Shown here: positions 36,301 to 45,542 of the stretch, piece after piece | Layout: every line of letters begins with the position of its first letter | Numbering within the stretch: position 1 is the stretch's first letter | NCBI GenBank assembly: GCA_048158365.1 | Contig: JBLLNL010000014.1 | Reading direction: 5' to 3' (one strand) | DNA from: Azoarcus_F sp048158365 | GTDB taxonomy: Bacteria > Pseudomonadota > Gammaproteobacteria > Burkholderiales > Rhodocyclaceae | DNA length: 64,000 nt | The notes under the pieces: generated by a model | What the model saw: only the letters and a program-made list of their open reading frames with translations | What the model was told of the DNA's origin: nothing | Databases searched by the model: none | Translations under genes and position numbers: made by a program

Positions 36301-37008
36301 TCAGCCGCCGAGGAACATCTGGGCCACTTCGCGATCTGCGAGCAGCGCGGCTCCGGTGCCCTCGTGACGATTTGTGCCGGTCGCGAGCACATAGCCGCGG
36401 TCGCAGAAGGCAAGTGCCTGCTTGGCGTGCTGTTCGACCAGCATGATGGACACGCCGCTGTCGCGCACGTCGCGCGTGATCTGAAAGATCTGCTCCATGT
36501 ACTTCGGCGACAGGCCGGCGGTGGGTTCGTCCAGCAGCAACAGCTTGGGGTCGAGCATCAGCGCGCGACCCATCGCGACCATCTGGCGCTGGCCGCCCGA
36601 CAGGTCGCCGGCCAGTGCCTTGCGTTTGGCCTTCAGATCCGGGAACAAGCGGTAGACCCGATCATGTGCGGCCGACAGGTCACCCTTGCGCAAAAACGCG
36701 CCCATCTCGAAGTTCTCGTGCACCGTCATCTCGCGGAACACGTTCTCGACCTGTGGAACATAGCAGATGCCGCGCTTGACGATGCGATTAGGTGCCCAGC
36801 CGGTGATGTCCTCGCCGTCGAACACGATCTGCCCGCTGCGCACGATGAGCAGCCCGAAGATCGCCTTCATCGCGGTCGACTTGCCGGCGCCGTTCGGTCC
36901 GACGATGACCACGATCTCCTTCGGCGCGACCTCGATCGTGACGCTCTGCAGGATGTCGGCATCGCCATAGCCGCCGCGCACTTGGCGCATCGACAGCACC
37001 ATGCTCAT
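36301..37008 (-). CDS. livF: Branched-chain amino acid ABC transporter ATPase LivF
   Basis: The 235-residue ATPase has Walker A GPNGAGKST, signature LSGGQRQMVAMGRAL, Walker B LLLLDEPTAG and the switch His in MLVEQHA. GGAGG stands ahead of the ATG at 37008, which overlaps the livG stop by four bases (ATGA), showing coupling. Confidence 0.92.
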   Translation of the reverse strand: MSMVLSMRQVRGGYGDADILQSVTIEVAPKEIVVIVGPNGAGKSTAMKAIFGLLIVRSGQIVFDGEDITGWAPNRIVKRGICYVPQVENVFREMTVHENFEMGAFLRKGDLSAAHDRVYRLFPDLKAKRKALAGDLSGGQRQMVAMGRALMLDPKLLLLDEPTAGLSPKYMEQIFQITRDVRDSGVSIMLVEQHAKQALAFCDRGYVLATGTNRHEGTGAALLADREVAQMFLGG

Positions 37009-37838
37009 AGATCCTCCTTGCGGAGCTCTTCTTCGCGTTCTTCCTCGACATGGGTGTCGTGCGACGCTTCCTCGCGCGCGGCCGCGGTTTCGCCGAGATA
37101 GGCCTCCAGCACCCGCGGGTCGTTGCGTACCGTGTCGAAATCGCCCGCGATCAACACGCTGCCTTCGGCCATGCACACCACCGGGTGGCACAGCTTCTGG
37201 ATCATCTCCATGTCGTGCTCGATCAGGATGAAGGTGTAGCCCCGCTCCCGGTTGAGGATCTGGATCTTCTCCTCGAGCTTGCGCAGCAGCGTGCGGTTGA
37301 CGCCGGCCGCGGGCTCATCCAGCAGCACCAGCTTCGCGTCGGTCATCATCGTGCGGCCGAGCTCGAGCAGCTTCTTCTGGCCGCCGGACAGGTTGCCGGC
37401 GCGCTCGTAGGCGACGTGGGTGAGTTCGAGAAAGGCCAGCGTGTCCATGGCCAACTGCCTGACCTCTTCCTCGCGCTTGCGTACCGCGCCCCAACTGACC
37501 CAGTTGGCGAACAGATTTTCCCCGGGCTGGCCCGGTGGAACCATCATCAGGTTCTCCAGCGCAGTCAGGCGATGGAATTCATGCGGAATCTGGAAGGTCC
37601 GGACCAGGCCCTTGTGGAACAGCGCATCGGTCGACAACGCGGTGACGTCCTCGCCGAGGAAGCTGATCCGGCCCGCAGTGGGCTGAAGCGCGCCGGCGAT
37701 GACGTTGAACAGCGTGGTCTTGCCTGCGCCGTTGGGCCCGACCAGGCCGAGGATCTCGCCCTGATTGACCTTGAAGGAACAACCGTTGACCGCGTGGAAA
37801 CCGCCGAACGCCTTGACGATGTTGTCGAGTTCGAGCAT
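37005..37838 (-). CDS. livG: Branched-chain amino acid ABC transporter ATPase LivG
   Basis: The 277-residue ATPase starts MLELDNIVKAFGGFHAVNGC and has Walker A GPNGAGKTT, signature LSGGQKKLLELGRTM, Walker B LVLLDEPAAG and switch IEHDMEMI. A highly charged C-terminal tail (EEEREEELRKEDL) is unusual for LivG. It is the first gene of the leftward liv operon; the frame upstream to 37940 is not needed. Confidence 0.9.
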   Translation of the reverse strand: MLELDNIVKAFGGFHAVNGCSFKVNQGEILGLVGPNGAGKTTLFNVIAGALQPTAGRISFLGEDVTALSTDALFHKGLVRTFQIPHEFHRLTALENLMMVPPGQPGENLFANWVSWGAVRKREEEVRQLAMDTLAFLELTHVAYERAGNLSGGQKKLLELGRTMMTDAKLVLLDEPAAGVNRTLLRKLEEKIQILNRERGYTFILIEHDMEMIQKLCHPVVCMAEGSVLIAGDFDTVRNDPRVLEAYLGETAAAREEASHDTHVEEEREEELRKEDL

Positions 37839-38038
37839 GCCGTTCTCAGTCACGAAGTAGTCCCATTGTCCCCTGAGTGCCCCGGTGCGCGCGATCACGC
37901 AAACGCCTCCGGGGGGTGCCCCGCCCGGAGGGAAATTCACGCTGCCGATATATTGAGGGCCAAAGTATCCGATAGGCGATATTCCGGAAAGTCAGGGATA
38001 ACCCCAGTGACATTGCGAACCGGTGCGCCCCGTCCGGA

Positions 38039-39568
38039 TCACGCCGGCTTGCGGGGTGGATCGTGTTGCTCCGCGTGCGTCTCTGATGATCCGGTGGGTT
38101 CGGCCTCACCGGTTGGCGTTACGCCAGTCTCGCGCGTCGCGTCTTCATCGCCGGGTTCGTCCTGCCTGGGTTCGATTTCACCATCGTTCGCGATCGATTC
38201 GGGCGCTTGAATCCCGGGCGTTCCGACCGGCGTTTCGATTGGGTGTGCGGCTACACCGATCGCTTCCGGATCCGGTTCGACGCCATCTTCGGCGGTGGCG
38301 CCCGCATCGCCGTGCCCGGCATCGTCGGACACGGTTTCGAGCCGGTGTTCCTCCACCGCCGCCGCCATCTCCATCGCGGTCGCCGCGGTCCTGACCATCG
38401 GCACGAACTGGGCGGGCTCCTCGACGATCTCGTCCTTACGTTGACGCGCCTGCAGGACGACGTACAGCCCAAGCGGCCCCAGCACCGCAGCGAAGAACAA
38501 GGGCATCGCCGCGGCGCCGCCCAGGCCCATCAGCAATCCGGCCAGACTGGGACCGACCATCGCGCCCAGCCCGTGCAGCAGCAGCACGCCGGCATTGCCG
38601 GACAGAATATCATCGTGCGATAAATGATCGACGAGGTGGGCGACCACGATCGGGTAGATCGCGAACGCCATGCCGCCGTACACGAACGCGGCTGCCAGCA
38701 GCGCCTGCATGTGCGCACCGAATGCGGCCATCAGCACGCCCGCGATCGCCGCGCCGCCGGAGGCGAGCGCGAGCGCATAACGGCGGTCGACCCGGTCGGA
38801 GAGACGACCCAGCGGCAGCTGCAGCAGGCCGCCGCCGACGATCGCGATCGTCATCAGCAACGCGACCCCGCTCGCATCCATGCCCAGGCGGGTCGCATAC
38901 AGCGGACCCATGCTCCAGAAAGTGCCCATCGTGAGGCCAGAGGCCACCGCGCCGACCACCGCGGCCGGCGCGGCCGACCACAGACGCGCAATGGTCAGTC
39001 GTGGCACCGTGGACACCAGCGGCTGGGGCAGCCGGGTGGAGGCGACCGGCAGCACTGACAGACACACCATGATCGCGGCGATCGAGAACAGTACGAAGGT
39101 GGCTGGCGACGCCAAATGCAGGAACTGCTGCGCGGTCGCCAGCGCGGCCATGTTGACCACCATATAGAACGCGAAGATCTGCCCGCGTCGCTCGGCGGCG
39201 GTCTGCGTGTTGAGCCAGCTCTCGATCACGGTATAGAAACCCACCAGCGCGATGCCGGTGAGCAGGCGCAGACCGATCCAGACCCAGGGGTGCACGATCA
39301 GCGAGTGCACCAGCACGATCGCGGCGATGCCGGCGGCAAAGAAGTTGAAAGCCCGGATGTGACCCATTCGCCGGATCAGCGGCGGCACGACATAGGTGCC
39401 GACGAAGAATCCGAGGAAATAGGCGGAGCCCATCAGACCCAGAACCTGGTCGCTGTATCCCTCCAGACTGCCCCGCAGCGCGATCAGCGTGCTGAGGAGT
39501 CCGTTGCCGAGCAGCAGCAGCGCGGTTCCGATCATCAGCGAACCGATCGGGAGAATATGTGGAAGCAT
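38039..39568 (-). CDS. MFS transporter with long acidic C-terminal tail
   Basis: The 509-residue protein has 12 predicted helices in residues 1-390 (for example MIGTALLLLGNGLLSTLIAL, the MFS loop PPLIRRMGHIRAFN, LLQLPLGRLSDRVDRRYALA). The last 110 or so residues are soluble, Glu/Asp/Pro/Thr-rich and probably disordered. The core resembles the YcaD/YfkF-type carriers of unknown substrate. The start is at 39568 (MLPHILPIGS). Confidence 0.82.
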   Translation of the reverse strand: MLPHILPIGSLMIGTALLLLGNGLLSTLIALRGSLEGYSDQVLGLMGSAYFLGFFVGTYVVPPLIRRMGHIRAFNFFAAGIAAIVLVHSLIVHPWVWIGLRLLTGIALVGFYTVIESWLNTQTAAERRGQIFAFYMVVNMAALATAQQFLHLASPATFVLFSIAAIMVCLSVLPVASTRLPQPLVSTVPRLTIARLWSAAPAAVVGAVASGLTMGTFWSMGPLYATRLGMDASGVALLMTIAIVGGGLLQLPLGRLSDRVDRRYALALASGGAAIAGVLMAAFGAHMQALLAAAFVYGGMAFAIYPIVVAHLVDHLSHDDILSGNAGVLLLHGLGAMVGPSLAGLLMGLGGAAAMPLFFAAVLGPLGLYVVLQARQRKDEIVEEPAQFVPMVRTAATAMEMAAAVEEHRLETVSDDAGHGDAGATAEDGVEPDPEAIGVAAHPIETPVGTPGIQAPESIANDGEIEPRQDEPGDEDATRETGVTPTGEAEPTGSSETHAEQHDPPRKPA

Positions 39569-39749
39569 GGGACAAGTAGAACGCAAAAGCCGCCCCACTG
39601 CCAAGTCTCGAAGCCCGCCTCATCGGCACCCCCGGCGACCAATGGACCGGACAGATCGCGTGCGACGAGTCCGTGCGGTTTATTTGCTCCCTGCACGGAC
39701 AGCCGCGCGGACTTGAACAGTTTCCGGCCCCGCGCTATCGTTCAATGCC

Positions 39750-40244
39750 ATGAAAACCGCGCCTGCAGGCGCCTCGGCAGCAGTGAGCACTCCGACCCCT
39801 CCCAAACTCCGCTCCTTTCCGGATCGCCTCCGCCAGATCACCCTCTTCGAGGTGGGTGGGCTGGCCTTGATCACGCCGCCGTTCGCTTGGGCGAGCGGGG
39901 TGCCGGTCAGCGAGTCGATCGGCCTGCTGGCCCTGCTCGCGCTGATCGCCGCGATCTGGAACGGCTGTTACAACACCTGCTTCGACTGGGTGGACGGCCG
40001 TATGAGCGGGCGGGCCGCCGATCGTCGTCCGGTACGCCTGCGTGCGGTACACGCGGTCGGTTTCGAATCCGGTCTGTTGCTGATGAGCCTGCCGGTCATC
40101 ATGTGGTGGACCGGCATGGGTTTCGTCGAGGCCCTGATCGCCGATCTCGCGCTCGCATCCGCTTATGTGGCCTACGCTTTCGGGTTCAACCTGGCTTACG
40201 ACCGGATGTTCCCGATCGGGGTGCGCGTGCTCAATGCCGACTGA
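39750..40244 (+). CDS. PACE family efflux transporter (AceI-like)
   Basis: The 164-residue four-helix protein consists of two bacterial transmembrane pair domains: FEVGGLALITPPFAWASG with NGCYNTCFDW, and HAVGFESGLLLMSLPVIMWW with YAFGFNLAYDRMFPI. The Glu in FEVGG aligns with the essential membrane-embedded Glu of AceI. PACE proteins export biguanides such as chlorhexidine and short diamines. The 3' end overlaps the murB start by 11 bases, so the two are coupled. Confidence 0.82.
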   Translation: MKTAPAGASAAVSTPTPPKLRSFPDRLRQITLFEVGGLALITPPFAWASGVPVSESIGLLALLALIAAIWNGCYNTCFDWVDGRMSGRAADRRPVRLRAVHAVGFESGLLLMSLPVIMWWTGMGFVEALIADLALASAYVAYAFGFNLAYDRMFPIGVRVLNAD

Positions 40245-41274
40245 GCCGGAATCCGTTCCGCCGATCCGGACCGCTGTCGACCTCACCCCGCTGAACACCT
40301 TCGGCCTGCGTGCCCGCGCAACACGGCTGGTCGTAATCGAGCGCGCCGAGCAGCTGCGGTCGCTGATCGCGCGACCCGGGTGGGCCGAGCAGGCCAGGCT
40401 GGTGCTGGGCGGCGGCAGCAACCTCGTACTGACGGGGGATTTCCCGGGCCTGGTGATCAAGGTCGAGATTGCGGGCCGCGCGCTGGTCGACGAGGATGCC
40501 GAAGCGCGCTACGTGCGCGCCGGGGCCGGCGAGAACTGGCACGCGTTCGTGCGCTGGACACTGGCGCAGGGCTGGGGCGGACTCGAGAATCTGTCGCTGA
40601 TTCCGGGTACCGTGGGTGCTTCGCCGATCCAGAACATCGGCGCCTACGGCGTCGAACTCGAGGAGCGTTTCCACTCACTGGACGCGATCTCGTTCGAGGA
40701 TGGGCGGATGCGCCGTTTCGAACGTGCCGATTGCGCGTTCGGCTACCGCGACAGCGTGTTCAAGCACGCCGAGGCGGGGCGCTGGGTGATCGTGTCGGTG
40801 ACCTTTCGCCTGCCCCGACGCTGGCAGGCGATCACCGGCTATGGCGAGCTCGCGCGCGAGCTGGAAGGCGCGACCGACGACGATCCGACGGCGCAACAGG
40901 TTTCCGACGCGGTGATCGCGATTCGTCGTCGCAAATTGCCGGATCCGGCCGAGATCGGCAATGCGGGCAGCTTCTTCAAGAATCCGATCGTGGCCCCGGA
41001 CCTGTTCGAGGCGCTGATCGCGCAGAATCCGGCGATGCCGCACTACATGCAGCCCGACGGCAGCATCAAGCTCGCCGCCGGCTGGCTGATCGACGCGTGC
41101 GGCTGGAAGGGCCGGAACCTGGGACCGGTGGGTTGCTTCGAGCGTCAGGCGCTGGTGCTGGTCAACCGGGGTGGTGCCTGCGGTGCCGATGTGCTGCGCA
41201 TCGCATCCGCGATCCAGCATGACGTGGAACGGCGATTCGGACTGCGGCTGGAGCCGGAACCGGTCTTAATCTGA
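40234..41274 (+). CDS. murB: UDP-N-acetylenolpyruvoylglucosamine reductase
   Basis: MurB reduces enolpyruvyl-UDP-GlcNAc to UDP-MurNAc with FAD and NADPH in peptidoglycan synthesis. The 346-residue protein shows LTPLNTFGLRARA, LGGGSNLVLTGDF, LSLIPGTVGASPIQNIGAYG (type I MurB), and NAGSFFKNP with the catalytic Ser. The start at 40234 inside the end of the PACE gene matches normal N-termini. Confidence 0.92.
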   Translation: MPTEPESVPPIRTAVDLTPLNTFGLRARATRLVVIERAEQLRSLIARPGWAEQARLVLGGGSNLVLTGDFPGLVIKVEIAGRALVDEDAEARYVRAGAGENWHAFVRWTLAQGWGGLENLSLIPGTVGASPIQNIGAYGVELEERFHSLDAISFEDGRMRRFERADCAFGYRDSVFKHAEAGRWVIVSVTFRLPRRWQAITGYGELARELEGATDDDPTAQQVSDAVIAIRRRKLPDPAEIGNAGSFFKNPIVAPDLFEALIAQNPAMPHYMQPDGSIKLAAGWLIDACGWKGRNLGPVGCFERQALVLVNRGGACGADVLRIASAIQHDVERRFGLRLEPEPVLI

Positions 41275-41278
41275 TGAT

Positions 41279-41530
41279 TCATTGCCGGGGCATGCACGCT
41301 CTCAGGAATCGTTCCCACAGCGTGGTCGGTGCGGTGGTGCAGGCTCCGACGGCCACTGTTGCGGCGTGCCGCACCTGAGCGGGCCCGGGCGACGGCCCGC
41401 CCGCTGACGACTGGCCGCTCATATAGGCCTCGTATTCCGCCCGGCTCATCGTGTCCAGGTCCCAGTGCGAGGTATGCCTGAGCTTGACCTCGTCCTGATA
41501 GATCTTCATGCGTTTCGTGTTGGTGTTCAC
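41279..41530 (-). CDS. Hypothetical protein
   Basis: The 83-residue frame starts with a GTG at 41530 behind AGGAG: MNTNTKRMKIYQDEVKLRHT, then SHWDLDTMSRAEYEAYMSG, a Gly/Ser/Pro linker and a short tail with two Cys. The ordered first half and the good ribosome binding site suggest a real gene. No family is recognised. It is convergent with murB. Confidence 0.5.
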   Translation of the reverse strand: MNTNTKRMKIYQDEVKLRHTSHWDLDTMSRAEYEAYMSGQSSAGGPSPGPAQVRHAATVAVGACTTAPTTLWERFLRACMPRQ

Positions 41531-41694
41531 GTTGCTGCGCTCCTGTGGCGACCTGCGATAGACCGCGCGACACTGGAAGACGTTCCGTTATCGCACTACC
41601 GATGAGGCTGTCGAAGCCGAATTCGCCGCGCGAACGCGGGTCGGCCGACTATGCTGGAAAGGTCGTCAGTGCGCTTAACAGGGAGAACTCCGCC

Positions 41695-41946
41695 ATGAAA
41701 CCACTCACCCCGCTGCGTTCCGTCGCGATCCTTGGGCTTCTCGCGTTGATCGGACTGGTCTCGGCCGTTTTCGTGCTGCCACAACCGGTCGGCGCCCAGC
41801 CCAGTCCGCAACCGCAGGCGTGCGCCTGCTCCGAGGGGGTCAATCTGGGCACCGCCAACGCCCCTGTCATGATCAGAAACTGCCAGTGCGGTTCGATGAA
41901 CTGCGTCGTCGTCGTGAGTTCGGGTCAGCTGCAGTGCACGCGCTGA
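41695..41946 (+). CDS. Small exported Cys-rich protein
   Basis: The 83-residue protein has a signal peptide (LRSVAILGLLALIGLVSAVF, cleavage near VGAQ) and a mature part with six Cys residues (CACSEGVN, NCQCGSMNCVVVV, QLQCTR), which may form disulfides or bind metal. GGAG precedes the ATG. The function is unknown. Confidence 0.6.
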   Translation: MKPLTPLRSVAILGLLALIGLVSAVFVLPQPVGAQPSPQPQACACSEGVNLGTANAPVMIRNCQCGSMNCVVVVSSGQLQCTR

Positions 41947-42249
41947 TCGCCGTCCACCCGGAGTCCGCCGGAATGCGGCTCGTCTGCGCGTCCGCTTCGC
42001 GTCGATGTACGAAAAAACCGCCGTTGTTCTGGATATTGTCAGACAAATCTTTACCGCATTAGGACAGGGGGTGCGCACGCCGGTGCTTATATCAGATTGA
42101 TTTGACAAGCTTATGAAATATCGTGACTTTTCTGTGCCGCGTCGTATGGGTTTACCTTGATTGCGAGCCATGGGGGCTGTCGTTACCCTCAACCTTCGCA
42201 ATTTGCCTTTGCCGCTCACATTCACAACTGAAGGAAGGAGACACACACG
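41947..42249. other. Intergenic region upstream of the second TRAP operon
   Basis: This 303-base gap contains an AT-richer stretch (about 42085-42135) with TTGACA at 42102-42107, but no convincing -10 at the right distance. The TRAP promoter is probably here. GAAGGAAGGAG directly precedes the binding-protein gene. No RNA gene or repeat was seen. Confidence 0.4.
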
Positions 42250-43308
42250 ATGAAAAAGACTCTTGGCGCGATGCTCTTGACGACCTCGCTCGCTGTCGCA
42301 GCGCCGGCGTCGGCCGATTTCGACCGCGTTCGCTGGCAGGTTCCGATGTCGTTCGCATCCTCCCTGACCGCGCTGGGCGACACGATGCCTTGGGTGGCCG
42401 ATCGTCTCCGTGAGGTCAGTGATGGTCGCGTCAATCTGCAGGTGGTTGAGCCTGGCGCCTTGATCCCCGCACTGTCGGTATTCGAGAACGTCAGCAGCGG
42501 CAACATTACCGCCGGTTATTCCTGGATGGGTTACGAGTGGGGTCAACTGCCGGTGGCGGCTTTGTTCGGCGCGACTCCGTTCGGTCTCGAATCGAACGAA
42601 TTCGTTGCGTGGATGTACTTCCATGGCGGTGACGAACTGTTGAAGGAGGCGTTTGCGCCGTCCAAGGTCTATCCGATCCTGTGCGGCACGATCAGCCCGG
42701 AAGCGGCCGGCTGGTTTCGCCAGAACATCACGTCGGTCGATCAGTTCAAGGGCATGAAATTCCGTGCGGCCGGCGTGGGCGGCGAGATCATGGCCGAGTT
42801 CGGCAAGTCGGTGACGATGCTGCCAGGCGGCGAACTGTATCAGGCGCTCGAAACCGGCGTGCTCGACGCGACAGAGTTCTCGCTCCCGACCGTCGACGAG
42901 CAACTCGGGTTTTCGCAGGTTGCCAAGTTTTACGCGTTGCCGGGCTGGCATCAACCCTCCACGAACCAGTACCTGTATGTGGGCCTGGACGAGTGGAACA
43001 AGCTCAATGCCCAGACCAAGGCGCTGATCGAAAATACCTGCATGGCGGGCAACATGTACGCCGTGGCGCGTGCCGAGGCGCTGCAGGGCGCGGCACTGAA
43101 GCGCTTCCAGGAACAGGGCGTGACGCTGGTGCAATACAACGACGAGATCCTGAACGCGTTCAAGGAAGCGACCGACAAGGTCATGGAGCGCCGTTCCGCG
43201 GCCGATCCGATTTGGGCCAAGGTCTACAGTTCGATGAAGGCGTTCCAGGCCGAGCATTCCACGTGGAAGGCGCTGGGCTATCTGCCGCGTGATTTCGGCA
43301 TGAAGTGA
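42250..43308 (+). CDS. TRAP transporter substrate-binding protein
   Basis: The 352-residue periplasmic protein has a signal peptide ending APASADF. Family features are VPMSFASSLTALGDTMPWVA, GNITAGYSWMGYEWGQLPVA, KGMKFRAAGVGGEIMAEFGK and GGELYQALETGVLDATEFSL. The FRAAG Arg is the usual carboxylate anchor. The layout resembles the TakP-like group that binds 2-oxo acids, but the ligand is uncertain. It heads a complete TRAP operon next to an MmsA/GMC catabolic operon. Confidence 0.88.
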   Translation: MKKTLGAMLLTTSLAVAAPASADFDRVRWQVPMSFASSLTALGDTMPWVADRLREVSDGRVNLQVVEPGALIPALSVFENVSSGNITAGYSWMGYEWGQLPVAALFGATPFGLESNEFVAWMYFHGGDELLKEAFAPSKVYPILCGTISPEAAGWFRQNITSVDQFKGMKFRAAGVGGEIMAEFGKSVTMLPGGELYQALETGVLDATEFSLPTVDEQLGFSQVAKFYALPGWHQPSTNQYLYVGLDEWNKLNAQTKALIENTCMAGNMYAVARAEALQGAALKRFQEQGVTLVQYNDEILNAFKEATDKVMERRSAADPIWAKVYSSMKAFQAEHSTWKALGYLPRDFGMK

Positions 43309-43361
43309 TCGCGTCATAACGCGATTGAAGCGGCCCCGGAAACCAGATAACGGCGATACAT

Positions 43362-43952
43362 ATGGCTGAAGTGCATATCGAGCTCGACAAGATCGAGGAA
43401 GCGGTCACGCACAGTTCGACCGCTGTTCAATATCCACGTACCCTTCCTTCGGACATTCTCGAGGGGATCGTCGAATTCTTCGGCAAGCTGTTTTCCTGGA
43501 TCTGGGTGCCGCTGATGTTGCTGGTTGTAGGCAACGTCATTCTCCGATACGCCATCGGTACCAACTACATCGCGCTCGAGGAGTTTCAGTGGCATCTTTA
43601 TGCTGCTGGATTCATGATCGCGCTGTCGTACTGCTTCATTCATGACGGGCACGTGCGGGTCGATGTCCTTGCCGAGCGCCTCAGGCCGCGTACCCGTGCG
43701 TCGATCGAACTCATCGGAACGGTGGTGTTCTTTCTCCCGTTCTGTTACTTCATCCTCGAATACGCGTGGCCTTTCGTGCTGCGCTCATACACCATCAACG
43801 AGATTTCCGCGGCACCGGGCGGCCTGCCGATGCGCTGGATCATCAAGTCCTTCATCATCTGCGCCTTCGTGCTGCTCGCGATGGCCGGTGTGGCGAGGTT
43901 GATACGGGCGTTTTCATTGATCACGGGCTTCCCGCGCGCGCGGATTCGCTGA
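43362..43952 (+). CDS. TRAP transporter small permease
   Basis: The 196-residue protein has an N-terminal cytoplasmic segment and four helices (IWVPLMLLVVGNVILRYAIG, LYAAGFMIALSYCFIHDGHV, IELIGTVVFFLPFCYFILEY, FIICAFVLLAMAGVARL). The GHVRVDVLAERL segment is the DctQ signature. It belongs to the larger-DctQ class that pairs with the 453-residue DctM downstream. Confidence 0.86.
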   Translation: MAEVHIELDKIEEAVTHSSTAVQYPRTLPSDILEGIVEFFGKLFSWIWVPLMLLVVGNVILRYAIGTNYIALEEFQWHLYAAGFMIALSYCFIHDGHVRVDVLAERLRPRTRASIELIGTVVFFLPFCYFILEYAWPFVLRSYTINEISAAPGGLPMRWIIKSFIICAFVLLAMAGVARLIRAFSLITGFPRARIR

Positions 43953-44045
43953 CGCGGGGGTCCCGACGACCCCAAGCACACAACGCAAGATCGAAAGATC
44001 GCCTGCAGGCGGCGACAGCGACCTCACCAGGATAGGAGCCGGTTC

Positions 44046-45407
44046 GTGTTCGAGGCTAACGAAATTCTTGTAATGGCGATGCTGGCCAGCTTCATCCTGC
44101 TCATTTTCACCGGTTACCCGGTGGCTTGGCTGCTCGCAGGCATTTCAGTGTTCTTCAGCGTCGGCGCCATCCTGCTGTCGGAGTATTTCGATGTCGATAC
44201 CTACTTCCTGACCGACTGGCGCATCTTCGGCGTCATGGTTCAGCGCATCTACGCCCAGATGACCAACTGGGTGCTGGTCGCGTTGCCGATGTTCATCTTC
44301 ATGGGTCTGATGCTGGATCGTTCCGGTGTGGCCGAGCGCCTGATGCTGAGCTTCATCAAGCTGTTCGGACGATTCCGCGGGGGGCTCGGCGTGGCGGTGG
44401 TCATGATCGGCATCCTGCTCGCTGCCTCGACCGGCATCGTCGGCGCGTCGGTGGTCTTGCTGGCGATGTTGTCTATCCCAGTGATGCTGGAGCAGAAATA
44501 CTCGCCCGCGTTCGCCAGCGGTGTGGTTGCATCGGCCGGTACGCTCGGCATCCTGATCCCGCCCAGCATCATGCTGATCATCATGGCCGACCAGTTGTCG
44601 ATGTCGGTCGGCAATCTGTTCATGGGCGCGTTGATCCCGGGCGTGATGCTCGGACTGATGTACATCGCCTATGTCGTGATTGCCGCGATCGTAAATCCCA
44701 AGCTGGCGCAACCGCCCAAGGATCTGCCTCCGATCACCTTCGGTCTCATCAAGGAAGTCCTGATCGCGGTGATCCCACCGCTCGGTCTGATTCTGGCAGT
44801 GCTCGGTTCGATCTTCTTCGGCATCGCGACGCCGACCGAGGCAGCCGGCGTCGGCGCGCTCGGCGCGACCGTCCTGGCCGCGATGAACAAGAAGCTGAAT
44901 TTCGAGGTCCTGAAGGACGTGTGCCAGAAGACCTCGCTGACCACTGCCTTCGTGTTCGGGATCTTCCTCGGTGCGACCGCCTTCGCCGTGGTGCTGCGCT
45001 CCCTCGGTGGAGACGAATTCATTGCCGGTTTGCTGCAGGGGATCCCGCTGCCACCGGCGGGCATCGTGATCGTGATCCTGCTGATCGGCTTCGTTGCAGG
45101 CTTCTTCCTCGACTGGCTCGAGATCAGCCTGATTCTGCTGCCGCTGGTCGGCCCAGTCGTGATCGGACTCGGCTACGATCCGATCTGGTTCGTGGTGCTG
45201 TTCGCGATGATGCTGCAGACCTCGTTCCTGACGCCGCCAGTCGGCTTCTCGCTGTTCTACCTCAAGGGGGTGGTACCGCCGCAGATCAAGACCAAGCACA
45301 TCTACATGGGCGTGATCCCGTTCATCATCCTCCAGATGCTCGCGGTGGCGATCGTGTTCGTGTGGGAGGACCTGGTCCTGTGGCTGCCCAAGTTCATGTA
45401 CGGCTGA
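44046..45407 (+). CDS. TRAP transporter large permease
   Basis: The 453-residue inner-membrane protein starts with GTG behind GGAG. It has about 12 helices with the DctM segments ALPMFIFMGLMLDRSGVAER, ASTGIVGASVVLLAMLSIPV, SAGTLGILIPPSIMLIIMAD and TSFLTPPVGFSLFYLKGV. It is the last gene of the second TRAP operon and convergent with the GMC oxidoreductase gene. Confidence 0.9.
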   Translation: MFEANEILVMAMLASFILLIFTGYPVAWLLAGISVFFSVGAILLSEYFDVDTYFLTDWRIFGVMVQRIYAQMTNWVLVALPMFIFMGLMLDRSGVAERLMLSFIKLFGRFRGGLGVAVVMIGILLAASTGIVGASVVLLAMLSIPVMLEQKYSPAFASGVVASAGTLGILIPPSIMLIIMADQLSMSVGNLFMGALIPGVMLGLMYIAYVVIAAIVNPKLAQPPKDLPPITFGLIKEVLIAVIPPLGLILAVLGSIFFGIATPTEAAGVGALGATVLAAMNKKLNFEVLKDVCQKTSLTTAFVFGIFLGATAFAVVLRSLGGDEFIAGLLQGIPLPPAGIVIVILLIGFVAGFFLDWLEISLILLPLVGPVVIGLGYDPIWFVVLFAMMLQTSFLTPPVGFSLFYLKGVVPPQIKTKHIYMGVIPFIILQMLAVAIVFVWEDLVLWLPKFMYG

Positions 45408-45428
45408 ACCCTGGCCGAGCCTGAATGA

Positions 45429-45463
45429 AATCGGCCAGCTTGTACTGCGCAAACCGGCCGATT
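45429..45463. terminator. Inverted repeat between convergent TRAP and GMC genes
   Basis: Perfect eight-base arms AATCGGCC and GGCCGATT are separated by 19 bases, 22 bases after the TRAP stop. The position between convergent genes suggests a two-way terminator, although T-runs are lacking. Confidence 0.45.
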
Positions 45464-45542
45464 CCTGCCGGGGCCGGGGCCGGGTCCGTGCCCGGGGGCA
45501 GGGCGCATTCCGGACGCGTCCGACCTGGACGAGCCGCGAACC